Below are positions 16,531 through 26,302 of a stretch of DNA of 64,000 nucleotides, piece by piece; the first letter of the stretch is position 1, and the number at the start of each line of letters is the position of its first letter. The stretch is from positions 49,147 to 113,146 of the forward strand of contig JAHDBM010000004.1 of NCBI GenBank assembly GCA_020630395.1. Direction: 5' to 3'. Position numbers and translations under genes: made by a program. Source of the DNA: Flavobacteriales bacterium. GTDB taxonomy: Bacteria; Bacteroidota; Bacteroidia; Flavobacteriales_D; CAJJDF01. The notes under the pieces were generated by a model. It worked only from the letters and a program-made list of their open reading frames with translations. It was not told the DNA's origin and searched no databases.

Positions 16531-19500
16531 CTGAAATAAGTTAATCCTCAAGGCAAACCCAACATTTTGGTTCATGGTTGGGAAAGAAGTAGAGATAAAT
16601 GGATTAGTCATGACTCTGTCGTAGTAAAAACGTAACGTAAACTGTTTGTTTATTACATAATCAGCAGATGCTTTTATAGAGATGTATCTTTGTCCAGCAG
16701 TAAGTTGATTTTGTTCTTCTACAATTTTTCTAATAATCGTTTTATTACTACGTATAGACATATCTAAACGAGCATTAATATCACTAACAGGTTTTTTCTT
16801 ACCAATTTTAAATGGAAGCTCTACTTTTTCGAAACGGTAACCCGTACCAATTGTAATTTCATTTCCTTTAAGTTCAGTAATTTGGTTATTCGTTAAACTT
16901 AACGAGATGTTTCGGTTACTCTTGTATTCAAACTTTGTGATTAAACTGTTTTTCCAGGTCGCATCTACTTTAAATAGTGGACTAAATTGCTCAGTAATAG
17001 ATACGGCTAAAATTTGTTGTCCAGGGATAAAATTATTTGCTTGATCTCTAGCGGTTAAATTACCAAGAGCATCCTCACTAGATTCTAGGTTAGTTGTAAA
17101 CGTAGCAATATTCATAGTAGAGTTGTAAGCATGAGAGAACGTAATACTCTTAAAGATTTTCTTCATTGCTTCAATTCTATTTAATCCATCAATGGTTAAC
17201 CTCCAGTTTAATGCAGGTAAGTTCTTAAAAGGATTAAGTTTATTTGGGTTTAATGATTTTCCAGCATAAGAACTCAAGAATGAATTTATTAATACATCTT
17301 GTTGCGTGCCATCATAACCATCATAAAATCCAGTAGCTTCTTGTGTACTAGAGTTTGCGTTTTTCTCACTTAACATTCTAGAAGCATCTCTTCGTGTTTC
17401 TAATAACTTATTAAATAAAGCTGATTCACCATCTTCACCATCTTTACTAAAAGCTGTTTTAAGAGAGTTAAACGAGATACTGTAATTACCCGTTCTCATG
17501 CTGTTTAAGTGGTTATATGTATTGGTACTATCCCACATAAAGTTTTCAGTTAAATTCTCAGAGAAGGTTAGGTTAGAAGTAAGTTCTAAACGCATTCCTC
17601 TAAACGGTTCAAAAGAAGCCCTTCCATTAAATTTTTTAGAGTGATTAATCGTGTGTTGTTGGGTAATAAACCTACTGGTACTTCCAACTAGCCAATTATT
17701 AGCAGCTGCTCTTATGGCAAAATCGTTATCAGTTTGTCTTCCAAATATATCACGTTCTTGTTCTCCACCAAAAACAAAAGGAACACCAGGAGCTGTAAAA
17801 CCATTCGACATACCAAAGAACTCTGTCCTTTCTTTATAACCCGGAAGTAATGTACCGTCAATTACACTATAATTAAACGTAACAGTTTTAAGCGACATTA
17901 ATACTTTAGCAAAAGCATCAGTGAAGGTAAGTTTATTAGGGTCTTTTTTCTTTTTCTTCTTGTCCTCTCCATCTTTTTTGTCTCCATCTTTTTTAGCGTC
18001 TTTACCTTTTGGATCTTTCTTTGTTTCAGGCTTTCTTCTAGATGGTCTTCTTCTTCGGTTACCTTTTTGGTTAACTTTTCTTAAGTATGGAACCTTATTG
18101 TAAAGGTTTATCATATTAAAATTACCATTCCATGCTACATTTCTTGAGTTTTGGATGGTGTTTCCTAAGCTATCTTGGCTTAATGGAGCTCTTTGCCAAT
18201 CGTAGGCAACAGAATATTTAGTAGTAAGGTTAACAAAGTCTAGTAAAGGTATTTTTCTAAATGGCCATTGATAAGTAACATTGGTAGTTTGTGCATAATG
18301 GTTGTTTTCCCCAAAATTTCGAATACTTTTCCAAACACTATCTTTTACTTGCTCAAATTCATCAGCATAAAGTGTTTTGTTAACTCTTAAATCTTGTGGT
18401 TCACCAATAAAACCATTATTGTTAGCATTGTAATCAATTTTTAATGATTTAGTTAAATCCCATTTTAAATCATAATTTCTATCCCAAGTAAATGTCTTAG
18501 AGAACTGAGGTATAATTAAAGCGTTACCTGTTATATCTCTTGCTTTAGATTCGTTATACGTACGATCCATATTGGTTCTAAAAGCAAATTGTTTTGGAAT
18601 AGGAGAGAGGTTAAAATCTCTAACCAATTGAAACCATTTAGATTTTCTTAATGCCTTATTATTCCTAAAAGGAGTCCAAGGCTTCATTTTAGTTTGATAG
18701 GTATAATTTAACTGACCATTATAGGTTCTGTTAGTGTTGTAATCAGTTTGTATGTCACGTCTATATAGCTCATTGTAAGCATAGGAAGCGGCAAAGTTTT
18801 TTATATCCCAAGGATAACTTTTTTTGCTTTTCTTTTTGGGAGCAATCCTCACATTGGTAAGGTTCATACTCCTTCTAACGGTTAAGTCTCGTGAAGCTTT
18901 TCTTCTTTTTTGTTGTTCTTCTGCAGTTAAATCGGCAACAGATTCTTTAAACTCAATATCTGGGTTAAGTGGGTCAAATTGTGGATCGATAATACCTTCA
19001 GAAAAACCTAAGAATAGTGGTATTTGCACACCAGCATCTTTTCCAAAGAATTTACCAAGTTGAATGTTAGTTGTGGCATCAACTTGCTTAATGGTTTCCC
19101 TTTGTCGATCACTTACTTTTTGATCGATACTACCAAACCCAGGAGTACTAATATGACCAGCTAATGCAATATTTGCAAAATCAGCTAAATTTGCCTGAAC
19201 TCTAGATTGTGCTGCATAACCTCCTTGGTCGTCAAAATCAGTCATACGAAGCTCATTAATCCATATTTTAGCACATTTATCTAATCCATCATCTGGCATC
19301 CAAGGATGGTTTTGATCTTTATGAGGGTTTCTAACTCCAACCATAATGGTTCTTAATCCTTGTAAATTAGGATTACCAATTACTTTAATAATATGATCTG
19401 ATTTGCCAGGTACTGCTTGCTTAAATAATGCTAGTAGAGATGCTGCGCCAACAGATAATGCATTATTACGAGCTACTTTTAGGTTTTTTAAATCTTGTAA

Positions 19501-22500
19501 TATAATTTCTAGATTATTTTCCTCAGGCCATATATCATCCACACTAGCTGATCCCCATGGAGTCATTTTAAGAGGCATTTCATATTCATAGTAATTATAT
19601 TCAAAATCACTACCAAGTCTTACAAATACTGTTAAGTCATCATCCGAAACTGGGTTTAAAGCTTGCACATGCTCTTCTGCGTGAACAAACATTTTAATTT
19701 TTTTGTAAGAAAGAACATCAAACTCTACATTTCTAAAAGCTGAACGACCAACACCATCTTTTAATCCACAAACCTCTAGCTCTAATGATTGCTCATTTAA
19801 AAATGCTTGTACAGCTGAGTTTGGATTGATTTCACGAATAATATTTGGAGGAGTTTCATATTTAATAGGTTGTCTATTGCTATTCTCTTCAATATTTACA
19901 GCTCCAATATTAAAGATAGATCCAGAAGGGTCACTTTGAAGATATTCTCCAGCTTCTACCATAGGTTTTTCAAATCTTCTCCATGTACCTCTTATTAATT
20001 CTAATCTAGCAAAACGCAGAACAGCTTCTTGACTAAACTGTTTCATGAAAATTCGTATAAAACGAATAGATCTAAAATCTTGTATACCATTAATCACTTT
20101 ATTCGGTTCTCGAATAGGAATTCTAAATTGGTACCAATCTACAGCCTTACCAGATTCAGCATGAGTACGAGATACTTTATCAACAATATAATTAGTACCT
20201 ACTACCATATCAGCAGGTCTTAAACTTACCTTGTATTGATAATAACTTTCGGTTTCGTTTAAGTTATTATCTCGATTAATATCTTCAATGTCTGGTAGAG
20301 TAGTTTTAGAAGTAGGGTATCCATCTCCGTTTTCTAGCTGAGATTGTTCGTTTGTTGGTGAATTCCCTTCCAAACCATTAAATTTCTTGTATCGCTCAAT
20401 AATATCAAGGTTGGCAGCATCATAATCATCATCTCTAAAGAAGTTGTAGTCATCAGCAGAAGGATCGGCTAGAATTTGATTTTTAGCAGCTGGAGTTAAT
20501 GAAGAACTGTTTACCCAAGTAATATAACTCGAAAAGAAATTAGATTCATTAGCATTAGACAAACCATCTAATCCTACATCTTGAAACTCTCTTGTGTTAA
20601 CATCATTATCAAATGCATTAACAATTACCTGTGTAGTAGGAACTCTACCAAGGTTAGTTGTTTTCATGATATCTGAATCGAAACTACCATCAGTAGATAA
20701 TCCATTTTCAAATGATTTAGAACCATCCCTTAAAATATCTTCTGATACATTACCTAGATTAAAATATAAATCACCTCCTGTTGAATTGTCTGAATCGACA
20801 TTAGATCCATTTCCTGCTGCATTAAAAGGGTCCATTACCCAAAATTGAATATACTCAACATTTGCATTTTCAAAATCATTAGTTTGCAACTGACGCATAA
20901 TTCCACCCCATCTAGAGCCTGGGTTATTTAACGTACCATTATTCGTTAATCCAGCCGATAATGAATTAGGATCTGTATCATAGTTATAAGGTCCTCTTTC
21001 TTCAGGAAAATAAGCTAAATTAAACATTGCAATACGATCAATATCACCAGCAGTAGGATCTATACTTCTGTTAGGAAACACCTCACTTTCTCTAACTTGT
21101 CGCATTTGGTGGTTATACTGAATTGCATCTGCATTAATATAACCCGGTACTAATCCTCTATCTTCATGAAACACTGTTGGATCAATTACATACCAGTTCA
21201 TCAAAGCACGGTTCATTCCAGATTGAGGATCGTTATTTAATGCTGCTTCTGGAAATAAATCAGGTTGTCCTTGTGGAATACTGGCAAGTACCCATGTGTT
21301 AAATGAACGTATATCGATAGTAGATTGACTTCCTTCAAAATCATCTATATATGAATTTCCTTCTTTACCAATAGCTTTACTATGTCCAGGGATTAAATAT
21401 GCAGCCTCTAAATTTGCTGTAATAGAAGATTTTTCTTTAGTATTTATAAATGGTATTGCATCAGCAATTTTTGTTAAAAAAGGAGCATCACTTTGAAAGT
21501 TTCCATTAAGACCAATCATGGTATTTTTAATAGGCTCATCACCAATGTTTACTTTTTGAGTTAGTGGTCTTTCAGAAAGACGTAACATGGTGGCACCAAG
21601 GTTAAAATTCTTATTGAATTTATAATCAAAATGTGTTCCGATTAGGTTTTTTTGGATCGTACTAAATAATGAGTTACTCTCAACAGATATTTTAATTGGC
21701 GTACCAGAGTTTAATACACCATCATTAATAATTTTTACTCTACCCAAGTTGTAATCTACAGTAAAGTCTTGATTTTCTATTAATTGAACTCCTCCAGCAG
21801 ATACTTGTACTGCCCCTTGTGGAATATTAAACGCATTTAATGAAATTTCAGAACTACTAGATGATTCATACGTCCCTTTAATCTTAAAACGATTTAATTC
21901 TGGAAATTGTAAAGCTTTAATTTTTGTGCTATCATATAATTGAGGGAATGCAATTGTTTGAACTACAGAAGGATTTAATCCTGCGTTTAATAGCTGTGTT
22001 TCTAAATAAGCTCCAAAGGGTTCCACTTTACTAAAAATAACCCTACCGTTTTGAGGATTTATGGTTCCTCCATTGGTCACTCTTGGGCCATCAAAAGTTA
22101 ACGGCACAAAATCAAAAACTCCATCTGGAACAGAGGCACTTTGTACATTTAATATATCAGATCCAATTAATTGAATAACGAGTTTATCATCTACACCCGA
22201 TTGAGGAATATAATTAATATCTACTCCCGTTTTTGGATTATTATACCAAACATCTAGTTTAAAATTTGTTGGACTAACTTGATAAGCACCTATAGAATAG
22301 ATATTTTTCATCATCAAGTCCCATGCTTTATATGCAGGCGTATTATTTGTACCTCTTAATAGTTTTAAGAATAAAGCGTCTTTTCCTTCAACCCCATCAG
22401 TAGAAAACTCACCTACTTGATACGTTTTTCCTCCAAATGTATATTGGTATGCTACACCAAGTATTTCATCATTATTTAATGACTGGTTTAAAGAGATGTA

Positions 22501-23883
22501 TCCAAGAACAGAGTTGTAATTATATTCAGAAGAATTAAGTAGTCTTGCATTTTCTAACTTTTCATAATGTCTACCTTGATTAAATGGTCCAGGTGATCCT
22601 GTAGTCCCATCTAAAATAGCGCTAGCGGTAGAAAGATCTCTTATTGCAGGATTTCCGGTAATGTACGAATACAATCCATTAGCTGTATTGTATGGAATGT
22701 TTGGAGTAGATCCACCAGGTCCTGGATTACCTTCTTGCACATTTTGCTCTCCTAAATCCGCAAAAGCAATAATGTTTCGAGTGTCTTCAAAATCATTTAC
22801 TCTGTTAGTTACCCATACTTCCATTCGCGTAATTCTAACTTGTGAAGCTACATTGGGTAATGAGCTCATGGCTTGGTCGAAATTATCTCTATGGTAATGA
22901 TTTAAAAAGTAGTGTTTGTTAGCTTCGTAATTATCAATATTTAAATCATACTCTTGTATTTGAGCACCACCTTTAATATTGATTTCTTTTCGTTCACCTT
23001 TCTGCTGAGAAAGTACAGTTGAGATGTTTAATTTACCAAATTTCAAATCGGTTCTAAGTCCAAATAAACTTTGACTACCTTGAATTAAAGAGTTGGATAC
23101 GGGATATGTAATATGTCCAGCTTCAATTTTTTGGATGATGTCATCTTCATTTCCTTCAAAACCAAGTTTCATTTGGTTTTCAAAATCAAAAGTAGCTTCT
23201 GTATTGTAGCTTGTGTTTATTTTAAGTTTATCACCAATACTACCCGTAACATTCAATTGTATTTGCTGATCAAAATCAAAGGTGGTAATGCTTCTTTGTC
23301 TTACTGGTATTGCAGGATTATCTGTTTTAGAGGTATTAAGTCCAAAACTTAATTCAGCAGATCCTTGTGGAGTTATTTGAATAAGGTTACTCCCGAAAAT
23401 ATCTTCTAAAGATTTGTTGTCGACATTTAATTTTGGAGCAAATCCAGAGCTATTAGCAGCATTATCTTCTTCGATTTGAGATTGCCAATAATCTTTCATG
23501 GCTTGCTGAAATTCGTATTCACGATATTCATCAAAATCCATGTAATAAGGATCTCTATAAGTCCCGTCTTCTCCTAATGAACTTTGAAATACGTATTTAC
23601 CAGATTTTGGATCATAAACAACTTTTCTGTTTACGTTTAAAGGGTCTTTAAAATCAATATTAGAACCTCCATTGCCATAAGGGTCATTTGAACCATCACC
23701 AATAGGATAAATTAAATCTACATCAGGAGAATCTACTGCAGGTATAATTTCCTTGGGAGTTTCCCATGTTAAAGATGACACTATTTTATCTCTTGATTTT
23801 TTAGCTTGACTAACAAAAAATGCTCCTATGAAACTAACTAGGAAGAAAAACCGGATGAATATTTTGTGATCTATTTTTTTCAA
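16528..23883 (-). CDS. sprA: SprA, type IX secretion system outer-membrane translocon
   Basis: 2451 residues, the size expected for SprA/Sov, the very large outer-membrane barrel through which T9SS cargo leaves the cell. Signal-anchor-like N-terminus (FIRFFFLVSFIGAFFVSQA), repeated SprA-type blocks such as GSIGDKLKINTSYN and FEGNEDDIIQKIEAGHI near residue 210-240, many Asp/Asn-rich strands, and a C-terminal aromatic strand (FALRINLFQ). A highly basic stretch (about residues 1938-1983) is unusual. The frame begins with TTG at 23883; I see no upstream in-frame ATG. The gene follows ruvA by 8 bp, an arrangement known from flavobacteria. Cargo proteins with sorting domains are encoded at 24659 and 47273. 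Confidence 0.96.
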   Translation of the reverse strand: MKKIDHKIFIRFFFLVSFIGAFFVSQAKKSRDKIVSSLTWETPKEIIPAVDSPDVDLIYPIGDGSNDPYGNGGSNIDFKDPLNVNRKVVYDPKSGKYVFQSSLGEDGTYRDPYYMDFDEYREYEFQQAMKDYWQSQIEEDNAANSSGFAPKLNVDNKSLEDIFGSNLIQITPQGSAELSFGLNTSKTDNPAIPVRQRSITTFDFDQQIQLNVTGSIGDKLKINTSYNTEATFDFENQMKLGFEGNEDDIIQKIEAGHITYPVSNSLIQGSQSLFGLRTDLKFGKLNISTVLSQQKGERKEINIKGGAQIQEYDLNIDNYEANKHYFLNHYHRDNFDQAMSSLPNVASQVRITRMEVWVTNRVNDFEDTRNIIAFADLGEQNVQEGNPGPGGSTPNIPYNTANGLYSYITGNPAIRDLSTASAILDGTTGSPGPFNQGRHYEKLENARLLNSSEYNYNSVLGYISLNQSLNNDEILGVAYQYTFGGKTYQVGEFSTDGVEGKDALFLKLLRGTNNTPAYKAWDLMMKNIYSIGAYQVSPTNFKLDVWYNNPKTGVDINYIPQSGVDDKLVIQLIGSDILNVQSASVPDGVFDFVPLTFDGPRVTNGGTINPQNGRVIFSKVEPFGAYLETQLLNAGLNPSVVQTIAFPQLYDSTKIKALQFPELNRFKIKGTYESSSSSEISLNAFNIPQGAVQVSAGGVQLIENQDFTVDYNLGRVKIINDGVLNSGTPIKISVESNSLFSTIQKNLIGTHFDYKFNKNFNLGATMLRLSERPLTQKVNIGDEPIKNTMIGLNGNFQSDAPFLTKIADAIPFINTKEKSSITANLEAAYLIPGHSKAIGKEGNSYIDDFEGSQSTIDIRSFNTWVLASIPQGQPDLFPEAALNNDPQSGMNRALMNWYVIDPTVFHEDRGLVPGYINADAIQYNHQMRQVRESEVFPNRSIDPTAGDIDRIAMFNLAYFPEERGPYNYDTDPNSLSAGLTNNGTLNNPGSRWGGIMRQLQTNDFENANVEYIQFWVMDPFNAAGNGSNVDSDNSTGGDLYFNLGNVSEDILRDGSKSFENGLSTDGSFDSDIMKTTNLGRVPTTQVIVNAFDNDVNTREFQDVGLDGLSNANESNFFSSYITWVNSSSLTPAAKNQILADPSADDYNFFRDDDYDAANLDIIERYKKFNGLEGNSPTNEQSQLENGDGYPTSKTTLPDIEDINRDNNLNETESYYQYKVSLRPADMVVGTNYIVDKVSRTHAESGKAVDWYQFRIPIREPNKVINGIQDFRSIRFIRIFMKQFSQEAVLRFARLELIRGTWRRFEKPMVEAGEYLQSDPSGSIFNIGAVNIEENSNRQPIKYETPPNIIREINPNSAVQAFLNEQSLELEVCGLKDGVGRSAFRNVEFDVLSYKKIKMFVHAEEHVQALNPVSDDDLTVFVRLGSDFEYNYYEYEMPLKMTPWGSASVDDIWPEENNLEIILQDLKNLKVARNNALSVGAASLLALFKQAVPGKSDHIIKVIGNPNLQGLRTIMVGVRNPHKDQNHPWMPDDGLDKCAKIWINELRMTDFDDQGGYAAQSRVQANLADFANIALAGHISTPGFGSIDQKVSDRQRETIKQVDATTNIQLGKFFGKDAGVQIPLFLGFSEGIIDPQFDPLNPDIEFKESVADLTAEEQQKRRKASRDLTVRRSMNLTNVRIAPKKKSKKSYPWDIKNFAASYAYNELYRRDIQTDYNTNRTYNGQLNYTYQTKMKPWTPFRNNKALRKSKWFQLVRDFNLSPIPKQFAFRTNMDRTYNESKARDITGNALIIPQFSKTFTWDRNYDLKWDLTKSLKIDYNANNNGFIGEPQDLRVNKTLYADEFEQVKDSVWKSIRNFGENNHYAQTTNVTYQWPFRKIPLLDFVNLTTKYSVAYDWQRAPLSQDSLGNTIQNSRNVAWNGNFNMINLYNKVPYLRKVNQKGNRRRRPSRRKPETKKDPKGKDAKKDGDKKDGEDKKKKKKDPNKLTFTDAFAKVLMSLKTVTFNYSVIDGTLLPGYKERTEFFGMSNGFTAPGVPFVFGGEQERDIFGRQTDNDFAIRAAANNWLVGSTSRFITQQHTINHSKKFNGRASFEPFRGMRLELTSNLTFSENLTENFMWDSTNTYNHLNSMRTGNYSISFNSLKTAFSKDGEDGESALFNKLLETRRDASRMLSEKNANSSTQEATGFYDGYDGTQQDVLINSFLSSYAGKSLNPNKLNPFKNLPALNWRLTIDGLNRIEAMKKIFKSITFSHAYNSTMNIATFTTNLESSEDALGNLTARDQANNFIPGQQILAVSITEQFSPLFKVDATWKNSLITKFEYKSNRNISLSLTNNQITELKGNEITIGTGYRFEKVELPFKIGKKKPVSDINARLDMSIRSNKTIIRKIVEEQNQLTAGQRYISIKASADYVINKQFTLRFYYDRVMTNPFISTSFPTMNQNVGFALRINLFQ

Positions 23884-23891
23884 AAGCGTAA

Positions 23892-24476
23892 TTAAAGTTT
23901 TTTAAGTGAGTACTTAATTAATTCTTCAACATCCTTTATTTGTGGGTTTTTAGCTAAGACCGTGTCAATGGTTTTTTCTGTAGCTTTTTTATCAAACCCT
24001 AAGACCAACATAGCAGATAACGCTTCAGTTTTTAAGGTATTGTTTGGAGATACAAAAATATTATCAGAAACACCTACCTTACCAATCTTATCTTTTAGGT
24101 CTAAGATCACTCTTTGTGCGGTTTTAGCTCCAATTCCTTTAATAGCTTTTAAAGCGTCTACATTACCCGAAGCAATAGCACCAATAATTTCTTGACTATT
24201 TAATGATGACAACATCATCCTTGCTGTATTTGTCCCAACCCCAGAAACTGAAATAAGTTGTTTAAACAACTCTCGTTCTTCAATATCAGCAAAGCCATAT
24301 AGTGTATGAGAATCTTCCTTTACAGAAAGATAGGTGTGTAGTTTGCAAGCTTCTTGATCTTTCATTGCCGAAAAGGTTTGCAATGAAATGTGCAAGAAGT
24401 AACCAACACCATTGGTTTCAATAATGGCGTAAGATGGATTTTTTTCTACTAATTTACCGCTTATGTATGTGATCAT
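23892..24476 (-). CDS. ruvA: Holliday junction branch migration subunit RuvA
   Basis: 194 residues, the normal RuvA length. RuvA binds four-way junctions and loads the RuvB motor during recombination. N-terminal OB fold (MITYISGKLVEKNPSYAIIET), two helix-hairpin-helix motifs (ISVSGVGTNTARMML and LKAIKGIGAKTAQRVILDLKDK), and a C-terminal RuvB-binding three-helix domain (about 145-194). It is the upstream partner of sprA, with only 8 bp between them. The link to secretion appears to be positional rather than functional. Confidence 0.97.
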   Translation of the reverse strand: MITYISGKLVEKNPSYAIIETNGVGYFLHISLQTFSAMKDQEACKLHTYLSVKEDSHTLYGFADIEERELFKQLISVSGVGTNTARMMLSSLNSQEIIGAIASGNVDALKAIKGIGAKTAQRVILDLKDKIGKVGVSDNIFVSPNNTLKTEALSAMLVLGFDKKATEKTIDTVLAKNPQIKDVEELIKYSLKKL

Positions 24477-24604
24477 ATCCTAATATCTTAACAATAAGAA
24501 TCCGCTAAGATATAAAAACTAACTGCTTTATATCAATGATTCAAATTCAAAATGTGTTTGGGTAAAGATAGGATCGAATAATTTTAGAATTTTCGTAAAG
24601 ATAT

Positions 24605-24634
24605 AAAAAAAGGAGAGCCGCTCAGCTCTCCTTT
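24605..24634 (-). terminator. Rho-independent terminator of the T9SS cargo gene
   Basis: Perfect 10-bp stem (aaaggagagc / gctctccttt) with a 6-base loop and, on the minus strand, a T run of about seven. It lies 25 bp after the stop of the 247-residue gene. Confidence 0.85.
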
Positions 24635-24658
24635 AAAAATTATAAATTGTTTAACACA

Positions 24659-25402
24659 TTAATTTGTTATAATAACCTTTTTTGTTTTAATAGCATTTGT
24701 GTTTGTTTGAACAGAAACAAAATATACTCCAGATTTAAAATTTTCAGTATTGACAATTGTATTTGTGTTATTAGCTGGTATAGTAGTAATTACTTTACCT
24801 AATAAATCTGTAACAGTAATGACAGCATTACTATTAATGGTTTGTTCATCTAAATTTACATTTAAAACACCAGAATTAGCTGGATTAGGAAATACATTTA
24901 ATTCGATTTTACTAGATAATTCTTCTATTGAAGCAGCATTAGCAACATCAAAAACAACATCTACATATGCTGTGTCGTTTAAGTCATTTACATCAAACCA
25001 AACAAATCTGATCTTAGTAGGTCCGTGTAAATTTTTAATGTAAACGTGTCCATTAAAAATTGCTGATGAATCATTATCTAGTGCAAGAGGATCAGAGTCT
25101 AAAACTGGTTGACTTCCATATGCAACAGGAGGAGAGCATGTACTCCAGCATATTGCGTTATCCATTCCGCTAACCCCATAAAAGATTTCTCGTTTCTTTA
25201 CTTTATATGTTTTGGTGCTTCCACTGATGTTTTTAGCTTCAATATCTGCAACTACTTCAAAATCGCTAGATAATCCATTAACGGTTATTTCTGTTCCATT
25301 TATAAGTCCTGTTCCACCTCCATGAACATCTCTTAATTCAATTTGAGAGAAGCCAGAGGCTAATATAGAACTTAATGCTATTGAGAGTAATGTTTTTTTC
25401 AT
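24659..25402 (-). CDS. Secreted protein with T9SS type A C-terminal sorting domain
   Basis: 247 residues: signal peptide (MKKTLLSIALSSILASGFSQ), a beta-rich domain (about 20-155) of no recognised family, and a T9SS sorting domain at about 168-247. The sorting domain shows the usual start (LNVFPNPAN), VTDLLGKVI, FKSGVYFVSV and the terminal KKVIITN. An unpaired-looking CWSTC pair occurs near residue 80. The mature protein should be exported by SprA and released or attached at the surface. Single-gene unit with its own terminator. Confidence 0.87.
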   Translation of the reverse strand: MKKTLLSIALSSILASGFSQIELRDVHGGGTGLINGTEITVNGLSSDFEVVADIEAKNISGSTKTYKVKKREIFYGVSGMDNAICWSTCSPPVAYGSQPVLDSDPLALDNDSSAIFNGHVYIKNLHGPTKIRFVWFDVNDLNDTAYVDVVFDVANAASIEELSSKIELNVFPNPANSGVLNVNLDEQTINSNAVITVTDLLGKVITTIPANNTNTIVNTENFKSGVYFVSVQTNTNAIKTKKVIITN

Positions 25403-25498
25403 ATTTCGTTATTTAACTGTTAAAGTAAAAATTGTATTTAAAAATCTCGTATATTGGTTGTATAGATTTATATTGAATATAAGCAAAAAACTAATGCT

Positions 25499-26002
25499 AT
25501 GAAAAAAAACGTGAGACTTTTAACTTTTGTTATGTTAGGTGTGTTTGCTTTGTCTTTTAGAGGAGATGGAGGTAAAACAGTTCCTAAGGTTGATCTTAAG
25601 AATTTAAAAGGTAAAACAATAAGTACAACTACATTTAGTAATGATGGTAAACCTTACATTATTAATTTTTGGGCAACTTGGTGCAGTCCATGCAAAAGAG
25701 AGCTTAACACAATACATGATGAATATGAGGATTGGGTAGAGGAAACTGGGGTGAAAATAATAGCAGTGTCTATTGATGATTCTCGTAATGCACATAAAGT
25801 AAAACCTTATGTTGACTCTAAAGGATGGGAATATGAATGCTACATTGATGAGAATAGAGATTTTGCTAGAGCTATGAGTGTTAATAATCCACCTCATACT
25901 GTTTTGGTAGATGGTAAAGGGAAAATTGTTTATGAACATAATGGATATTCACCTGGAGATGAAGAAGAATTATATGAGAAAGTGAAAGAATTACTTAAGT
26001 AA
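25499..26002 (+). CDS. TlpA-family thiol-disulfide oxidoreductase
   Basis: 167 residues, signal peptide in the first 20 (FVMLGVFALSF), then a single thioredoxin fold. Active site WATWCSPCKREL with Cys62 and Cys65; cis-Pro in NNPPHTVLVDGKGKIVYEHNGY. TlpA/ResA proteins keep selected exported cysteines reduced, for instance in cytochrome c maturation; the target here is unknown. Followed by a strong terminator at 26031, so it is probably a single-gene transcript. Confidence 0.92.
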   Translation: MKKNVRLLTFVMLGVFALSFRGDGGKTVPKVDLKNLKGKTISTTTFSNDGKPYIINFWATWCSPCKRELNTIHDEYEDWVEETGVKIIAVSIDDSRNAHKVKPYVDSKGWEYECYIDENRDFARAMSVNNPPHTVLVDGKGKIVYEHNGYSPGDEEELYEKVKELLK

Positions 26003-26030
26003 ACTAAATTATTTTAAATAAAAAATGACA

Positions 26031-26062
26031 AAAAAGCTGAGTTTTACGCTCAGCTTTTTTTT
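26031..26062 (+). terminator. Rho-independent terminator after the TlpA gene
   Basis: 11-bp inverted repeat (aaaaagctgag / ctcagcttttt) with a 7-base loop and a T run of nine, starting 28 bp after the stop codon. Confidence 0.9.
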
Positions 26063-26096
26063 TATTACTACTTTTATAGTTAAATAACTAGTTATT

Positions 26097-26294
26097 ATGA
26101 ATACAGTTGTATTACTTGGTATTATGGGCCCATGGCAAATAATACTTATTGTTGTAGTAGTTTTATTACTTTTTGGAGGGAAAAAAATTCCAGAATTAAT
26201 GAAAGGTTTAGGTAGTGGCATTAAAGAATTTAAAGATGCATCTAAGGGAGAAAGCGCTAATGATAAGAGCGATAGTAATCTTATAGACAAATAA
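26097..26294 (+). CDS. tatA: Twin-arginine translocase subunit TatA/E
   Basis: 65-residue inner-membrane protein of the TatA/E family, which forms the pore for folded proteins. One N-terminal TM ([15 protein letters not shown]), the [14 protein letters not shown] hinge and amphipathic helix, and an acidic tail. Bacteroidota usually have one short TatA with tatC elsewhere; tatC is not in this window. Its stop is 8 bp before the gatA TTG start, so the two may be co-transcribed. Confidence 0.95.
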   Translation: MNTVVLLGIMGPWQIILIVVVVLLLFGGKKIPELMKGLGSGIKEFKDASKGESANDKSDSNLIDK

Positions 26295-26302
26295 AGAGTA
26301 CC

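Noticed and set aside
17921..18103. Plus-strand frame rich in Phe, Leu and Ser inside sprA
   Set aside because: It is the antisense of the Lys-rich SprA insert; its hydrophobic look is an artefact of complementing AAA/AAG codons.
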